Assembly: GCA_944392835.1 (NCBI GenBank)
Contig: CALXYB010000001.1
Location: forward strand, 220,563-284,562
Direction: 5' to 3'
From: an uncultured Alphaproteobacteria bacterium
Lineage (GTDB): Bacteria; Pseudomonadota; Alphaproteobacteria; RF32; CAG-239
Length of the DNA stretch: 64,000 nucleotides
Made by a program: the position numbers and the translations under genes. Positions 34,502 to 43,457 of this stretch are shown one piece after another (position 1 is the first letter of the stretch; every line of letters begins with the position of its first letter). The notes under the pieces are model-generated. The model did no database searches and was not told the origin of the DNA. It saw only the letters and a list, made by a program, of their open reading frames with translations.

Positions 34502-34569
34502 TTTTCACTTCTCCTTAATTAATGCTTGGTATATTATAGCAAAAAATTTATGAATAAAAAGGAAATGCC

Positions 34570-34950
34570 TTGTCAAAAAAACTTGAAGATATGACCGAAG
34601 AAGAATGGGAAGCTGTCTGCAACCGCTGCGGCAAGTGCTGCCTCATAAAAATTCAGGATGAAGATACGGACGAAATCTATTACACCGATGTCGTCTGTAA
34701 ATATTTTAATTTTGAAACTTGCGAATGCACGGAATATCAAAACCGCTGCAAGCTTGTACCCGAATGTCTGAAGCTAACCAAAGAAAATGTTGGAAAAATT
34801 AAATGGATGCCCAAATCCTGCGCTTACCGCTGTTTGCTGGAAGGCAGACCCAAGCCCAAAAGAGAACCTGTTTCTTCTTTTTGCATTTCCGAAAAACTGG
34901 TCAAAGATGAGGAGCTTGAGGACCATATTTTGGAGCGCGATGACTTATGA
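34570..34950 (+). CDS. YcgN/YkgJ-type cysteine cluster protein (first of a tandem pair)
   Basis: A 126-aa protein of the UPF0260/YcgN family. The pattern is W-x-x-x-C-x-x-C-G-x-C-C (EEEWEAVCNRCGKCC), then VVCKYFNFETCEC, LVPECLKLT and WMPKSCAYRCL. These Cys residues are thought to bind a metal or iron-sulfur cluster in YkgJ-type proteins. The start is TTG, with AAGGAAA upstream. It overlaps the next gene by four bases (ATGA), so the two paralogues are translationally coupled. Function of the family is not established. Confidence 0.83.
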   Translation: MSKKLEDMTEEEWEAVCNRCGKCCLIKIQDEDTDEIYYTDVVCKYFNFETCECTEYQNRCKLVPECLKLTKENVGKIKWMPKSCAYRCLLEGRPKPKREPVSSFCISEKLVKDEELEDHILERDDL

Positions 34951-35453
34951 GTAAAGATGATTACTTTATAGACGATTCGTTCAACCCCGAAGAACGCTTT
35001 GCTCATCTGGAACAGCTTGAACCGGAGTTTTGGAAAAAGAAAAAACTGGAAGAGATGAGCAAAGAAGAATGGGAGCTTCTTTGTGACGGTTGCGGCAAAT
35101 GCTGTTTGAATAAATTAGAGATAAAAGGCAAAATTCGCTTTACCAACACACGCTGCCGCTTTTTAGATTGCCAAACTTGCCTCTGCCGCATTTATTCCAA
35201 GCGCTTTCAAAAAGTACCCGATTGCCGTGACATAGATTTAAATGCCGTCCGCGAAAAACCGCGTTGGTTGCCTAAAACTTGTGCCTATTGGTTGCTGGAT
35301 AATGGCTTTGACTTACCTGATTGGCATCCGCTCAAAACCGGACGAGCCGCATCCGTCCATGAAGCAAAAATGTCGCTCCAAAATCGCGAAACCGTTTCCG
35401 AAACAGGAATCCAAGACTATGAAAATTACATTGTTGACTGGGAAGACCTTTGA
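34947..35453 (+). CDS. YcgN/UPF0260 cysteine cluster protein (second of a tandem pair)
   Basis: A 168-aa paralogue of the preceding protein and the closer match to classic YcgN: EEWELLCDGCGKCCLNKLE, then RCRFLDCQTCLCRIYSKRF, KVPDCRDIDLNAV and WLPKTCAYWLLDNGFDLPDW followed by HPL. About 40 N-terminal residues are extra compared with the first copy. Its 3' end overlaps the following metallopeptidase gene by 35 bases. The duplication of a normally single-copy gene is noteworthy. Function unknown. Confidence 0.88.
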   Translation: MSKDDYFIDDSFNPEERFAHLEQLEPEFWKKKKLEEMSKEEWELLCDGCGKCCLNKLEIKGKIRFTNTRCRFLDCQTCLCRIYSKRFQKVPDCRDIDLNAVREKPRWLPKTCAYWLLDNGFDLPDWHPLKTGRAASVHEAKMSLQNRETVSETGIQDYENYIVDWEDL

Positions 35454-36129
35454 TATTCAGGAAGCCTTGGGCTTTGAGATTAAGGTCATAAAATCACCGC
35501 GCGCCAAAAGACTAACCTTGCGCATTGATTCTAAAGAACGCCTGCCGGTTTTAACTATCCCCGAACGTTGTTCGGCAAAAAAAGCCGTTGCTTTTGCTAA
35601 GGAACATCAGGATTGGATAGAGCGCTCTTTAGCCAGACTTCCGCAAACCAAAAAGTTTGAGGATAGAGAGCAAATTTCCCTTTTCGGGCAAACGGTAACC
35701 ATCCGTCATAATTCCAAATTGCGCAAAGGAACCTTTCTGGAAGACAATGTTTTAAACGTATCGGGAGAAGCTGAATTTTTGCACCGCCGAGTTAAAGATT
35801 ATATCAAAGAGCAAGCCAAAAACGAATTTTACAAACGCTCCAAACTCTTGGCTGAAAAGCTAGGTTGTTCCTTGCATGACGTCACCATCAAAGACACTAA
35901 ATCACGTTGGGGAAGCTGTTCCTCTCTGCACAACATCAATTACAACTGGCGGATTGCTTTAGCTCCCGAAAACGTCATCAATTACCTGATGGCGCATGAA
36001 GTTGCGCATCTTAAACATCAGGACCATTCACGAGCTTTTTGGCGCTGCGTGCGTGAACTTTATCCCGAAGCCGAAACCGGCAAAGTCTGGCTCCGGCTCC
36101 ATAGCAAAGAACTCTATCTGTATGAATAA
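35419..36129 (+). CDS. YgjP-like zinc metallopeptidase (DUF45 family)
   Basis: A predicted zinc hydrolase of about 236 aa. It begins TLLTGKTFDIQEALGFEIKV and includes LTLRIDSKERLPVLTIPE, KSRWGSCSSLHNINYNW, and the zinc motif LMAHEVAHLKHQDHSRAFW (HEVAH plus a third His), the complete signature of the YgjP/M48-like group. The start overlaps the previous gene by 35 bases; a much longer ORF start at 35242 lies inside that gene and is unlikely. Substrate unknown. Confidence 0.85.
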   Translation: MKITLLTGKTFDIQEALGFEIKVIKSPRAKRLTLRIDSKERLPVLTIPERCSAKKAVAFAKEHQDWIERSLARLPQTKKFEDREQISLFGQTVTIRHNSKLRKGTFLEDNVLNVSGEAEFLHRRVKDYIKEQAKNEFYKRSKLLAEKLGCSLHDVTIKDTKSRWGSCSSLHNINYNWRIALAPENVINYLMAHEVAHLKHQDHSRAFWRCVRELYPEAETGKVWLRLHSKELYLYE

Positions 36130-36201
36130 AACAAAAAACTTGATAATTATGCATTTGCTCCCTATATTTTAAATAACATCAACTTAAGGAGATTAACTTA
36201 A

Positions 36202-36933
36202 ATGTTAGAAAATAAAAACTTTACCGCTGTCAGCTCAAAATCATCCGCTTATGTAGATGAAGGCTTACGCCAATATATGATCAAAGTTTACAACTATATG
36301 GCAGCTGGCCTATGCATAACCGCATTAGCCTCATATTTGGTTGCCAACACTTCATTAATGAAATTGTTTTTTAACATTACCCCGCAAGGCGCAAGTTTAT
36401 CTGGTCTTGGCTGGTTGTTTTTGCTCGCCCCGTTTTTGATGATTTTTGCTTTTAGCTGGGTCATCAGCCGTGGCACTTTGGCACAAGTCCAAGGTGTTTT
36501 CTGGGGCTATTCTGCAGTTATGGGAATCTCTTTGGCTCCTATTTTCTTGGCTTATACCCATGAAAGTATTGCTCGTTTGTTCTTAATCACGGCGGCCACT
36601 TTTGGCGGAATGAGCCTATATGGCTACACTACCAAAAAAGATTTAACCGCTATGGGGTCTTTTATGGTTATGGGTCTTTGGGGTGTTATCATTGCCTCAA
36701 TCGTTAATATCTTTATGCAGAGCTCCGGCTTAAGTTTTGCTTTGTCAATCTTAACCGTTGTCATTTTTACAGGCTTAACCGCTTATGACACACAAAAGAT
36801 TCGCAGTCTGTATATGAGCGCCGATACTGGTGATACCGCCACCCGCAAAGCCATTGCCGGTGCTTTGGAGTTATATCTTGACTTCATCAACCTGTTTTTG
36901 GCTCTGTTAAGATTATTCGGCGACCGCCGATAA
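36202..36933 (+). CDS. Bax inhibitor-1/YccA family membrane protein
   Basis: A 243-aa integral membrane protein with seven predicted helices. Family features are MIKVYNYMAAGLCITALASY, the GFWxYS-like FWGYSAVMGISLAPIF, FGGMSLYGYTTKKDL, FTGLTAYDTQKI near the end, and a C-terminal LELYLDFINLFLALLRLFG followed by DRR. Members have been linked to protease modulation (FtsH in YccA) or calcium leak (BsYetJ). Ribosome site AAGGAG. Standard length. Confidence 0.93.
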   Translation: MLENKNFTAVSSKSSAYVDEGLRQYMIKVYNYMAAGLCITALASYLVANTSLMKLFFNITPQGASLSGLGWLFLLAPFLMIFAFSWVISRGTLAQVQGVFWGYSAVMGISLAPIFLAYTHESIARLFLITAATFGGMSLYGYTTKKDLTAMGSFMVMGLWGVIIASIVNIFMQSSGLSFALSILTVVIFTGLTAYDTQKIRSLYMSADTGDTATRKAIAGALELYLDFINLFLALLRLFGDRR

Positions 36934-36938
36934 TTCTA

Positions 36939-36968
36939 AAAAGCTCCGCCAAAGCGGAGCTTTTTTTT
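36939..36968 (+). terminator. Terminator of the Bax-inhibitor-type gene
   Basis: AAAAGCTCCGC (36939-36949) pairs with GCGGAGCTTTT (36954-36964) over a four-base loop; eight T follow the stem. Confidence 0.92.
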
Positions 36969-36979
36969 GCAAAAAAACA

Positions 36980-37008
36980 TTGACTTGGAGAAAAAAACTG
37001 TCTATAAG
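36980..37008 (+). promoter_or_regulatory. Sigma-70-type promoter of the rpmH operon
   Basis: TTGACT (36980-36985), 17-base spacer, TATAAG (37003-37008), about 93 bases upstream of rpmH. A leader of about 85 bases follows. Confidence 0.75.
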
Positions 37009-37101
37009 CAGAGTTACCCGAGGCCTTGAGCAAAATTTTCAAGGCTTAAATAATTAATAAAAACAGCCGATTTTCAAGTCGGCACTAACCGGAGAAAACA
37101 A

Positions 37102-37236
37102 ATGAAAAGAACATATCAGCCGAGTAAATTGGTAAGAGCTCGTCGCCATGGTTTCCGTGCGCGTATGGCTACAGCCGGCGGCCGCAAAGTTATTGCAGCT
37201 CGTCGCAGCAGAGGACGCAAAAAACTTTCAGCCTAG
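37102..37236 (+). CDS. rpmH: 50S ribosomal protein L34
   Basis: A 44-aa very basic protein, [20 protein letters not shown] and onward to SRGRKKLSA, a full-length L34. Ribosome site CCGGAG. It is the first gene of the classic rpmH-rnpA-yidD-yidC cluster, with rnpA starting 10 bases after its stop. Confidence 0.99.
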   Translation: MKRTYQPSKLVRARRHGFRARMATAGGRKVIAARRSRGRKKLSA

Positions 37237-37246
37237 GTCATAACCT

Positions 37247-37651
37247 ATGCCTGAAGTCTTGGTTTTAAAAAAACGCAAAGATTTTGTCAGAGTCGCCGCA
37301 AAAGGTGTTCGGGTGGCAACATCCACACTTATTTTGCAGGCGGCTCAAAATTTATCTACCGACAACCAATTTTGCCGTGTCGGCTACACCACCACCAAGA
37401 AAATCGGCAAAGCCCATATCCGTAACCGTGCCCGCCGAAGGATGCGCGCCGTTGTCCGCGAGCTTTTTCCCCAAAGAGCCCTAGCCAACACGGATTATGT
37501 CTTAATCGGAAGATACAACACCGCGGATTGTCCTTTTGACAAACTTAAAGGCGACCTCTGTTACGGCTTAAAAAAACTCCACAAACAACTCCTGCCGGAA
37601 GAACAACAAAATGAACCGGATATTGAAAAACCTGCTGATATTGTTGGTTAA
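37247..37651 (+). CDS. rnpA: Ribonuclease P protein component
   Basis: A 134-aa protein that binds RNase P RNA for tRNA 5' maturation. It starts [17 protein letters not shown] and has the conserved basic motif [20 protein letters not shown]. The C-terminal 20 residues are an extra acidic tail that overlaps yidD by 41 bases. Confidence 0.95.
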   Translation: MPEVLVLKKRKDFVRVAAKGVRVATSTLILQAAQNLSTDNQFCRVGYTTTKKIGKAHIRNRARRRMRAVVRELFPQRALANTDYVLIGRYNTADCPFDKLKGDLCYGLKKLHKQLLPEEQQNEPDIEKPADIVG

Positions 37652-37853
37652 GTTTTACCAAAAATTTTTATCCCCGCTTTGTCCCGGAGTCTGCCGCTAT
37701 CGTCCGACCTGCTCCCAATATATGATTGAAGCGATTTCCACCCACGGCATCATCAAAGGTCTGTATCTCGGAATAAAGCGCATCTTGCGTTGCCACCCTT
37801 GGGGCGGCTCAGGTTATGATCCCGTTCCTCCAAAGCAAGAAAAAAAAGAATAA
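37611..37853 (+). CDS. yidD: Membrane protein insertion efficiency factor YidD
   Basis: An 80-aa protein with the full family pattern: [31 protein letters not shown], then [15 protein letters not shown] and GYDPVP. It works with YidC in the inner membrane. It overlaps rnpA, the usual arrangement. Confidence 0.97.
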   Translation: MNRILKNLLILLVKFYQKFLSPLCPGVCRYRPTCSQYMIEAISTHGIIKGLYLGIKRILRCHPWGGSGYDPVPPKQEKKE

Positions 37854-37952
37854 AACTGGATATTTGCTTGCTTAAACCCTAATTATACAGTAGAAAAAGC
37901 CTAAGAAGAGATATAGACACGACAGACGTGTCAATAAAGGAGATTTTAATAA

Positions 37953-39626
37953 ATGAAAGACGAAATGAAAGGCATCTATTGGGCTGTTATCTTGTCCATC
38001 GCCGTAATTTTCATAACCAACTACTTTTTCCCGCGCAAAGCCCCGTCTATGCCGGAAGCGCCAACCCCAGCTGTAGAAGCTGCCGTTGAAGAAAAAGCAG
38101 AAACTTCAAATGAAAACATAATTACAGAAACACCCTTGGAAGTTTTCGAAGTCTTAGGTAAAGATGCCCGTATCAACATCAAAAATAGTGCCATCAGCGG
38201 CTCAATCCGCATCAAAGGCGGCCGCTTTGATGAAATTTTGTTGGATAAATATAAACAAACTTTGGAAGCAGACAGTGCCGATGTTGAGTTGTTTACGCCG
38301 GCCAAAACCGCCAATCCCTATTATGCCGAGTTTGGGTGGTTGCCGCAAGATTCTGCCATTCGTACCCCGAATGCCAACACACTCTGGACGGTTAAAGGCA
38401 AAGAGCTGACCCCGCAAACCCCTGTTACTTTGGAGTGGAATAACGGTCAGGGTCTAAAGTTCATTCGCCGCATCAGTTTGGATAATAACTATATGTTCAC
38501 CATTGAACAAAGCGTTGAGAACAACACCGGCAAAAGCATTGTGCTTTATCCTTACGGTTTAATCAGTCGTTTTCACAATCAAGCAGCTGCCAGCGGCGTT
38601 GTTCATGAAGGTCTGATTAGTGTTGCCGACAACAATCTCCACGAAATTAAATACAAAGATATTGAGGATTCCAAAAAAGAAGACTTCAAGACCACCGGCG
38701 GCTGGGCAGGTTTTTCAGACCGCTATTGGTTCTCGGCCTTCGTTTTAGGCAATGAGCAAAATGCCACCGTCAAATTCAGCAACACCGGTAAAAACTTATA
38801 TCAGGCAGACTATGTTGGCGAACCGTTGACAATCGCTGCCGGCTCAGTCGGAAGCAATACCGTCAAGATGTTTGCCGGTGCCAAAGAAATCAAACTTTTG
38901 GATACTTATACCAAACAGTTCAATATTCCAAAATTTGACTTAGCCGTAGACTTTGGCTGGTATTATTTTCTGACCAAACCCTTCTTCTATATTTTGGATT
39001 TCTTGTATAATTTCATCGGCAACATGGGCTGGGCAATTCTATTATTTGCCGCTTTGCTCAGACTTATTATGTTCCCGATAGCTAACAAGTCTTATGAGAG
39101 CATGTCTAAGATGAAAAAGGTTCAGCCCAAAATTAAAGAGCTGCAAGAAAGATACGGCGAAGACAAAATGAAGCTTCAGCAAGAAACTCTGGAACTTTAT
39201 CGTAAGGAAAAAATCAATCCGGCAGCAGGTTGCTTACCGATGTTGATTCAAATTCCGGTATTTTTCTCACTGTATAAGGTTTTAAACATCTCTATTGAGA
39301 TTCGCCACGCCCCGTTCATCGGCTGGATTAAAGACCTTTCGGCACCGGATCCCTTAACCCTTTCGGTTTGGACACATTTGCCGATTCCGGGCTTGTTGGA
39401 CATTGGTGTCTGGCCGATTCTTATGGGCTTGACAATGTGGATTCAGCAAAAACTTAATCCGGCTCCGACCAACAAAGATCAGGCACGTATGTTTGCCATG
39501 ATGCCTTTTATCTTTACCTTTATGCTCGGACATTTTGCTTCTGGTTTGGTCATCTACTGGACCCTGAGCAATATCCTTTCCATTATTCAGCAAAAAGCCA
39601 TAATGAAGAAAAACGGAGTAGACTAA
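37953..39626 (+). CDS. yidC: Membrane protein insertase YidC
   Basis: A 557-aa inner-membrane insertase. An N-terminal helix ([16 protein letters not shown]) is followed by a large periplasmic domain (about 60-330) and the conserved insertase core: [20 protein letters not shown], the coiled region [40 protein letters not shown] and final helices. Length fits the Gram-negative type. The ribosome site is AAAGGAG. It is followed two bases later by engB. Confidence 0.98.
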   Translation: MKDEMKGIYWAVILSIAVIFITNYFFPRKAPSMPEAPTPAVEAAVEEKAETSNENIITETPLEVFEVLGKDARINIKNSAISGSIRIKGGRFDEILLDKYKQTLEADSADVELFTPAKTANPYYAEFGWLPQDSAIRTPNANTLWTVKGKELTPQTPVTLEWNNGQGLKFIRRISLDNNYMFTIEQSVENNTGKSIVLYPYGLISRFHNQAAASGVVHEGLISVADNNLHEIKYKDIEDSKKEDFKTTGGWAGFSDRYWFSAFVLGNEQNATVKFSNTGKNLYQADYVGEPLTIAAGSVGSNTVKMFAGAKEIKLLDTYTKQFNIPKFDLAVDFGWYYFLTKPFFYILDFLYNFIGNMGWAILLFAALLRLIMFPIANKSYESMSKMKKVQPKIKELQERYGEDKMKLQQETLELYRKEKINPAAGCLPMLIQIPVFFSLYKVLNISIEIRHAPFIGWIKDLSAPDPLTLSVWTHLPIPGLLDIGVWPILMGLTMWIQQKLNPAPTNKDQARMFAMMPFIFTFMLGHFASGLVIYWTLSNILSIIQQKAIMKKNGVD

Positions 39627-39627
39627 G

Positions 39628-40269
39628 ATGGAAGCCCAAACGGACAAGTTTAGCAGCGAACAGATTAGCGAAGCCAAGGCTTTGTTTAACAAACCTTGCA
39701 CCTTTGTTTTAAGCGTTGCTAAACTTGACCAACTTCCGTTAACCGAGATGGGAGAGGTTGCCTTTGCCGGACGCTCCAATGTCGGCAAATCAAGCCTCAT
39801 AAATGCCTTGTTCAACCAGCGCAAATTAGCCAAAACCTCATCCACACCAGGACGCACCCAACAGCTGAATTACTTTAATTTGGCAGATAAAATCCATCTG
39901 GTAGACCTCCCCGGCTATGGCTTTGCTCAAGCTCCGGAAAGTATGGTCAAAAGCTGGCAGAAGCTGATTTTTACTTACCTGCAAGGCCGTGTAAATTTGA
40001 AAAGAGTTTTTCTTTTGATAGATTCGCGCCACGGCATAAAAAAAGTTGATGAAGAAACAATGGAACTTTTGGATAAAGCCGCAGTAACCTACCAAATAGT
40101 CCTGACCAAGACCGACAAAATCAGCGCCAAAGAGTTAGAAGCCACCATCAACAAGACCAAAGAAATAATCAAAAAGCACGGCGCTGCTTATGTTGATGTT
40201 TTAGCCACCAGCTCAGAAAAAAACTTAGGCTTGGATGAATTAAAAGCAGAAATCAGCAGTTTGATTTAA
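39628..40269 (+). CDS. engB: Ribosome biogenesis GTPase EngB/YsxC
   Basis: A 213-aa GTPase used in 50S assembly. P-loop [16 protein letters not shown], switch [12 protein letters not shown]3 [12 protein letters not shown]4 TKTDK and G5 ATSSEKN are all present. It starts right after yidC, completing the conserved block, and converges with the methyltransferase gene (17-base overlap). Confidence 0.96.
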   Translation: MEAQTDKFSSEQISEAKALFNKPCTFVLSVAKLDQLPLTEMGEVAFAGRSNVGKSSLINALFNQRKLAKTSSTPGRTQQLNYFNLADKIHLVDLPGYGFAQAPESMVKSWQKLIFTYLQGRVNLKRVFLLIDSRHGIKKVDEETMELLDKAAVTYQIVLTKTDKISAKELEATINKTKEIIKKHGAAYVDVLATSSEKNLGLDELKAEISSLI

Positions 40270-40951
40270 CAAAGGCCTTGCGATTTTTGCGCCCCATAGA
40301 CCACAAATTTCCGATACCGTTAATCGGCTGAACTTCATAAAGAGACTTAAAATCAAAATCGCGACTAAAGAAAACAGACGTTGTTTTGGTATAATTATTC
40401 ATTGGGCAAAAGCCATAAAAATCCACTTGTAATAAATTTGCGCTTTTAAGAATTTCAACCGCTTTAACATATTCGGCAGAGGTATTAATTCTATCGCTGT
40501 CATCTAAAATAATGATTCCGCCTTTAGCTAATTTTTTAACAGCCGTTGCCGCACAATAAGCCCGACATTTGCCATCCACCACAATCACGTCATAAAGCTC
40601 GTCTTTTTCAAAAATCGCATTAAAATAAGCCTCACCCTCATCTCGCCAACGGATTTCAAGATTAGACTTATTAAAACTTTTACGCCATTCGGCAAACCAT
40701 TCGGGATTATCTTCAACACTCACAACTTTTAAGGCTCTATTTGCCCAAAAAAGCGAAGAATAACCACAACCAAATTCAAAAATCTTTTTGTCTGCATAAT
40801 CAAACTGTGACAAATATTCAATTGCCGGATAAGTGTACCAAGGGATAGGGTTTCCATCTTTATCTTCGCAAACTTTTTCATCAATGCTCCGCTCAATGGC
40901 ATATTCTTTTTGCCACATTTCAATAAACTTCAAAAATTTATCGCTAAACAT
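40253..40951 (-). CDS. Class I SAM-dependent methyltransferase-like protein
   Basis: A 232-aa protein with motif [18 protein letters not shown], motif [13 protein letters not shown], and a post-motif region [13 protein letters not shown] with [10 protein letters not shown], the Rossmann pattern of small-molecule or O-methyltransferases. The acceptor is unknown. The N-terminal 55 residues have [16 protein letters not shown], like FkbM-neighbour and capsule-linked methyltransferases, so a surface-polysaccharide role is possible. It overlaps engB at the 3' end. Confidence 0.78.
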   Translation of the reverse strand: MFSDKFLKFIEMWQKEYAIERSIDEKVCEDKDGNPIPWYTYPAIEYLSQFDYADKKIFEFGCGYSSLFWANRALKVVSVEDNPEWFAEWRKSFNKSNLEIRWRDEGEAYFNAIFEKDELYDVIVVDGKCRAYCAATAVKKLAKGGIIILDDSDRINTSAEYVKAVEILKSANLLQVDFYGFCPMNNYTKTTSVFFSRDFDFKSLYEVQPINGIGNLWSMGRKNRKAFVKSNC

Positions 40952-41033
40952 AAAAGCCCCTTCGTTGAAAAATCATATAAGACACATATATCATAAGCGG
41001 ATAATTATTTGAAATCTTTTTTAGGAGAGAATA

Positions 41034-41258
41034 ATGGAATATTTAACAAAGACTTCTTTTGTTCTGACCATCATCGGGGCTTTGAACTGGGGCTTGGTCG
41101 GATTTTTTGATTTCAATTTGGTTGCCTTTTTGTTCGGCAGTATGAGCATTTTGTCTCGCGCCGTTTACATTTTGGTCGGCATTGCCTCTTTGGTTGTTAT
41201 TTATGCCGCCTTTACTGAAAATTCTGAAAAACAATTTGTCAGACAAATCCATAAATAA
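41034..41258 (+). CDS. DUF378 family small membrane protein
   Basis: A 74-aa protein with two membrane helices. The motif TIIGALNWGLVGFFDFNLVA followed by FLFG and SRAVYILVGIASL is the DUF378 (YuzA) signature. Ribosome site AGGAGA. Function unknown. Terminator directly downstream. Confidence 0.9.
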   Translation: MEYLTKTSFVLTIIGALNWGLVGFFDFNLVAFLFGSMSILSRAVYILVGIASLVVIYAAFTENSEKQFVRQIHK

Positions 41259-41266
41259 CCTTTCCA

Positions 41267-41301
41267 AACTCTCCCTGAAAAAAAACAGGGAGAGTTTTTT
41301 T
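41267..41301 (+). terminator. Terminator of the DUF378 gene
   Basis: AACTCTCCCTG (41267-41277) pairs with CAGGGAGAGTT (41286-41296), A-rich loop, with T continuing to 41301. Confidence 0.92.
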
Positions 41302-41367
41302 CATCCATTAAGCATTAATCAATAACTTCTGCGCTATAATAAATAAAAAACAACAACAGAGGCAGAA

Positions 41368-41706
41368 ATGTCGGGCGCAAAGTTAATATTAAAGAATCCT
41401 CGCAACGGCAGCATAAAAACAGCTCCGATTGGTTTTTCTTGGACAATTTTATTCTTTGGTTTTCTGGTTCCTTTATACCGCAAAGAATGGCTTTGGACAA
41501 TTTTTGTTTTGTTTTTACAAATCATAACTCTTGGTCTGGCAGCTATTCCTCTGGCTTTCTGTTATAATAAAATATATATCCGCCGCTTAATAAACAAAGG
41601 CTACACGTATTTCAGCCGCACAGGCAACATTTCGCAAGAAAAAATGGATAAATATTTACACTTACAAAAAAAGGTCTTTGAAAAAGCCTTTGCCCCAAGA
41701 TTCTAG
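41368..41706 (+). CDS. DUF2628-like membrane protein
   Basis: A 112-aa protein. PIGFSWTILFFGFLVPLYRK followed by EWLWTIFVLFLQIITLG and LAFCYNKIYIRRLINKGY resembles DUF2628/HrgC-type proteins with two to three membrane segments. The C-terminus is a basic soluble helix. No function known. Upstream AGAGG is a possible ribosome site. Confidence 0.7.
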   Translation: MSGAKLILKNPRNGSIKTAPIGFSWTILFFGFLVPLYRKEWLWTIFVLFLQIITLGLAAIPLAFCYNKIYIRRLINKGYTYFSRTGNISQEKMDKYLHLQKKVFEKAFAPRF

Positions 41707-41725
41707 TTTTCCAAACACTGTTGCC

Positions 41726-41889
41726 CTGTAGTTTCTGTATTAGTTACCCATTATACTTAGCTTCCTGAAGTTCGGAGAGTGAGGTAAATAATAAGAAACA
41801 AAGGCAAAAGTACCGCAGCGTACATAAACGTACGTGAGGACACTTTTGACCTGCAGTTTCTGTATTAGTTATCCACTATACGAGCTTCC
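41726..41889. repeat. Direct repeat overlapping the 3' end of holA
   Basis: About 40 bases starting CTGTAGTTTCTGTATTAGTT at 41726-41765 recur with a few changes at 41851-41889 (CTGCAGTTTCTGTATTAGTT). The second copy contains the stop codon and last codons of holA, so the first looks like a duplicated gene end. Between them lies CCGCAGCG..ACGTACGTGAGGAC, which resembles part of the insert near tRNA-Arg (GTGACCGCAGCGAG). These may be copies of a dispersed intergenic repeat. Confidence 0.7.
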
Positions 41890-42901
41890 GAGCAGCTGAT
41901 GATATCTGCATCAAACAATACGATACAATTTCTTGAACCGGCATATTGGTCGTCTTGCAGTCGCGCTCACATTTATAGAGAAGTTCTAACACGCTGAGCA
42001 GTTTTTCACGCGGCCAAATAGACACTTGGCGCTTAAAGTTTTGCTCTCGGAAGAAAATAATTCTGGGTTGTAGTTTAAAGACAGCTTTATCCAAGGTTTC
42101 GCCATTTTCCATATATGCCTTGCAAAGCAAAATCTTATTAAAATGATACGTCAAACTCCGAACAATAGAAATCGGCTCGCTTCCCTCATTAACCAGTTTA
42201 TTAAATGCAGCCAAAGCTTTCTCCGCATAACCGCTTGCCGCCGCAAAACAAACATCATCTCCGGAAGATGATGAGGCATCGCTGATGATTTTTTGGACAT
42301 CCTCAACCGTAACATTTTTATGATCGCCCAAATAAGTTATCAACTTCTCAATTTCACCTGAGTTACTCATACGGTCATTAGAAAGGCGCGAACACAAAAG
42401 CTGCAAAGCCTCATTTCCGATGGTTATGCCATTTTCAATAAACTTTACCCGCGTTGAGTTAAAAATATCTTCATCCCTGTCTTCATAACAAGCAATCGCT
42501 GCCATATTATCACTGTCTTCTGCCAGTTTGACCAAAGAAGACTTTTTATTCAGACTTCCGGAAGATATAATCAGCAACGCGTCCGAAACATTATTTTCAA
42601 ACAAGGCCTTAATATGTTTGGTTAAATTATTATCTCCGTCGCGTATAACAATCACGCGCCGACCGCCCATCAAAGACTGCCCGTTATATTCTCCAAACAA
42701 GATACCGGCATCAGCGTTTACGTCACTTCCATTCAGATAAACTACCCGAAATGGGTCATACAAATCAGGACAAATAGCAGCTGTAAATTTTTTCACATAT
42801 TCAGCCTGCAAGCCCTCATTGCTACCATAAATAACCGCGCAACGCAAAACATCGTCCGGCTTTTTAAGATATTTATCTATTTGAGCCTGCTTAAATTGCA
42901 C
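41876..42901 (-). CDS. holA: DNA polymerase III delta subunit
   Basis: A 341-aa clamp-loader subunit that opens the beta clamp. It starts MQFKQAQIDKYLKKPDDVLR and has CAVIYGSNEGLQAEYVKKF, MGGRRVIVIRDGDN, GNEALQLLCSRLSNDRM and C-terminal PISIVRSLTYHFNKIL, the HolA domain order. Length is standard. It overlaps lptE by 11 bases in the conserved leuS-lptE-holA operon. A duplicated copy of its 3' end lies downstream. Confidence 0.93.
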   Translation of the reverse strand: MQFKQAQIDKYLKKPDDVLRCAVIYGSNEGLQAEYVKKFTAAICPDLYDPFRVVYLNGSDVNADAGILFGEYNGQSLMGGRRVIVIRDGDNNLTKHIKALFENNVSDALLIISSGSLNKKSSLVKLAEDSDNMAAIACYEDRDEDIFNSTRVKFIENGITIGNEALQLLCSRLSNDRMSNSGEIEKLITYLGDHKNVTVEDVQKIISDASSSSGDDVCFAAASGYAEKALAAFNKLVNEGSEPISIVRSLTYHFNKILLCKAYMENGETLDKAVFKLQPRIIFFREQNFKRQVSIWPREKLLSVLELLYKCERDCKTTNMPVQEIVSYCLMQISSAARKLV

Positions 42902-43445
42902 TGCTGTCTCCTACACCTGTCTGGCGAGAATGGAAATACGCTCCCAAACGCAAAGCAATATCATTGGCAATAATCTGAGCACAATCTTTCTCGCCTTTTT
43001 TCTCTGCTACGGTTGTAGAATACGGATTAGACATAATATCATAGCTGGAATAAGCAATACTATTTCCGCGCACCAATTGTTTTCCGGTTTTCATATCATA
43101 TAAAGAATAATTAACCTTATACCGAACTTGCTCGCGTGTTGCCGTAATGTCATTACGCAAAGCCTGTTGAATAATTTGCTTATCCGTTAGCTCCACATAA
43201 AGACGATACTTGGGCTGCTTCGGAGTACCACGAGGTGTTAAACTATCTAAAAGCTCGTTTCTCATCACTTGTCCAAAACGCTCAGCAATAGGCTCAACCT
43301 TAATTTGAGCCATTTCCTGCGTAATGGAGGTATCAAAATCGCCGGAAAAATACCAAGTATTATTATGCTTCTTTTCCACATACAAAGGCTGAAAACCACA
43401 AGAGCTTACAAACAAAGCCAACAATAACACCTGATATTTTTTCAT
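42891..43445 (-). CDS. lptE: LPS-assembly lipoprotein LptE
   Basis: A 184-aa outer-membrane lipoprotein that plugs the LptD barrel in lipopolysaccharide export. The signal MKKYQVLLLALFVSSC has Cys16 followed by GFQPLY, the family hallmark. RNELLDSLTPRGTPKQPKYR and the C-terminal IANDIALRLGAYF fit LptE. It lies between leuS and holA, as in other alphaproteobacteria and enterics. Confidence 0.93.
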   Translation of the reverse strand: MKKYQVLLLALFVSSCGFQPLYVEKKHNNTWYFSGDFDTSITQEMAQIKVEPIAERFGQVMRNELLDSLTPRGTPKQPKYRLYVELTDKQIIQQALRNDITATREQVRYKVNYSLYDMKTGKQLVRGNSIAYSSYDIMSNPYSTTVAEKKGEKDCAQIIANDIALRLGAYFHSRQTGVGDSSAI

Positions 43446-43457
43446 ACATCCGTTTCC

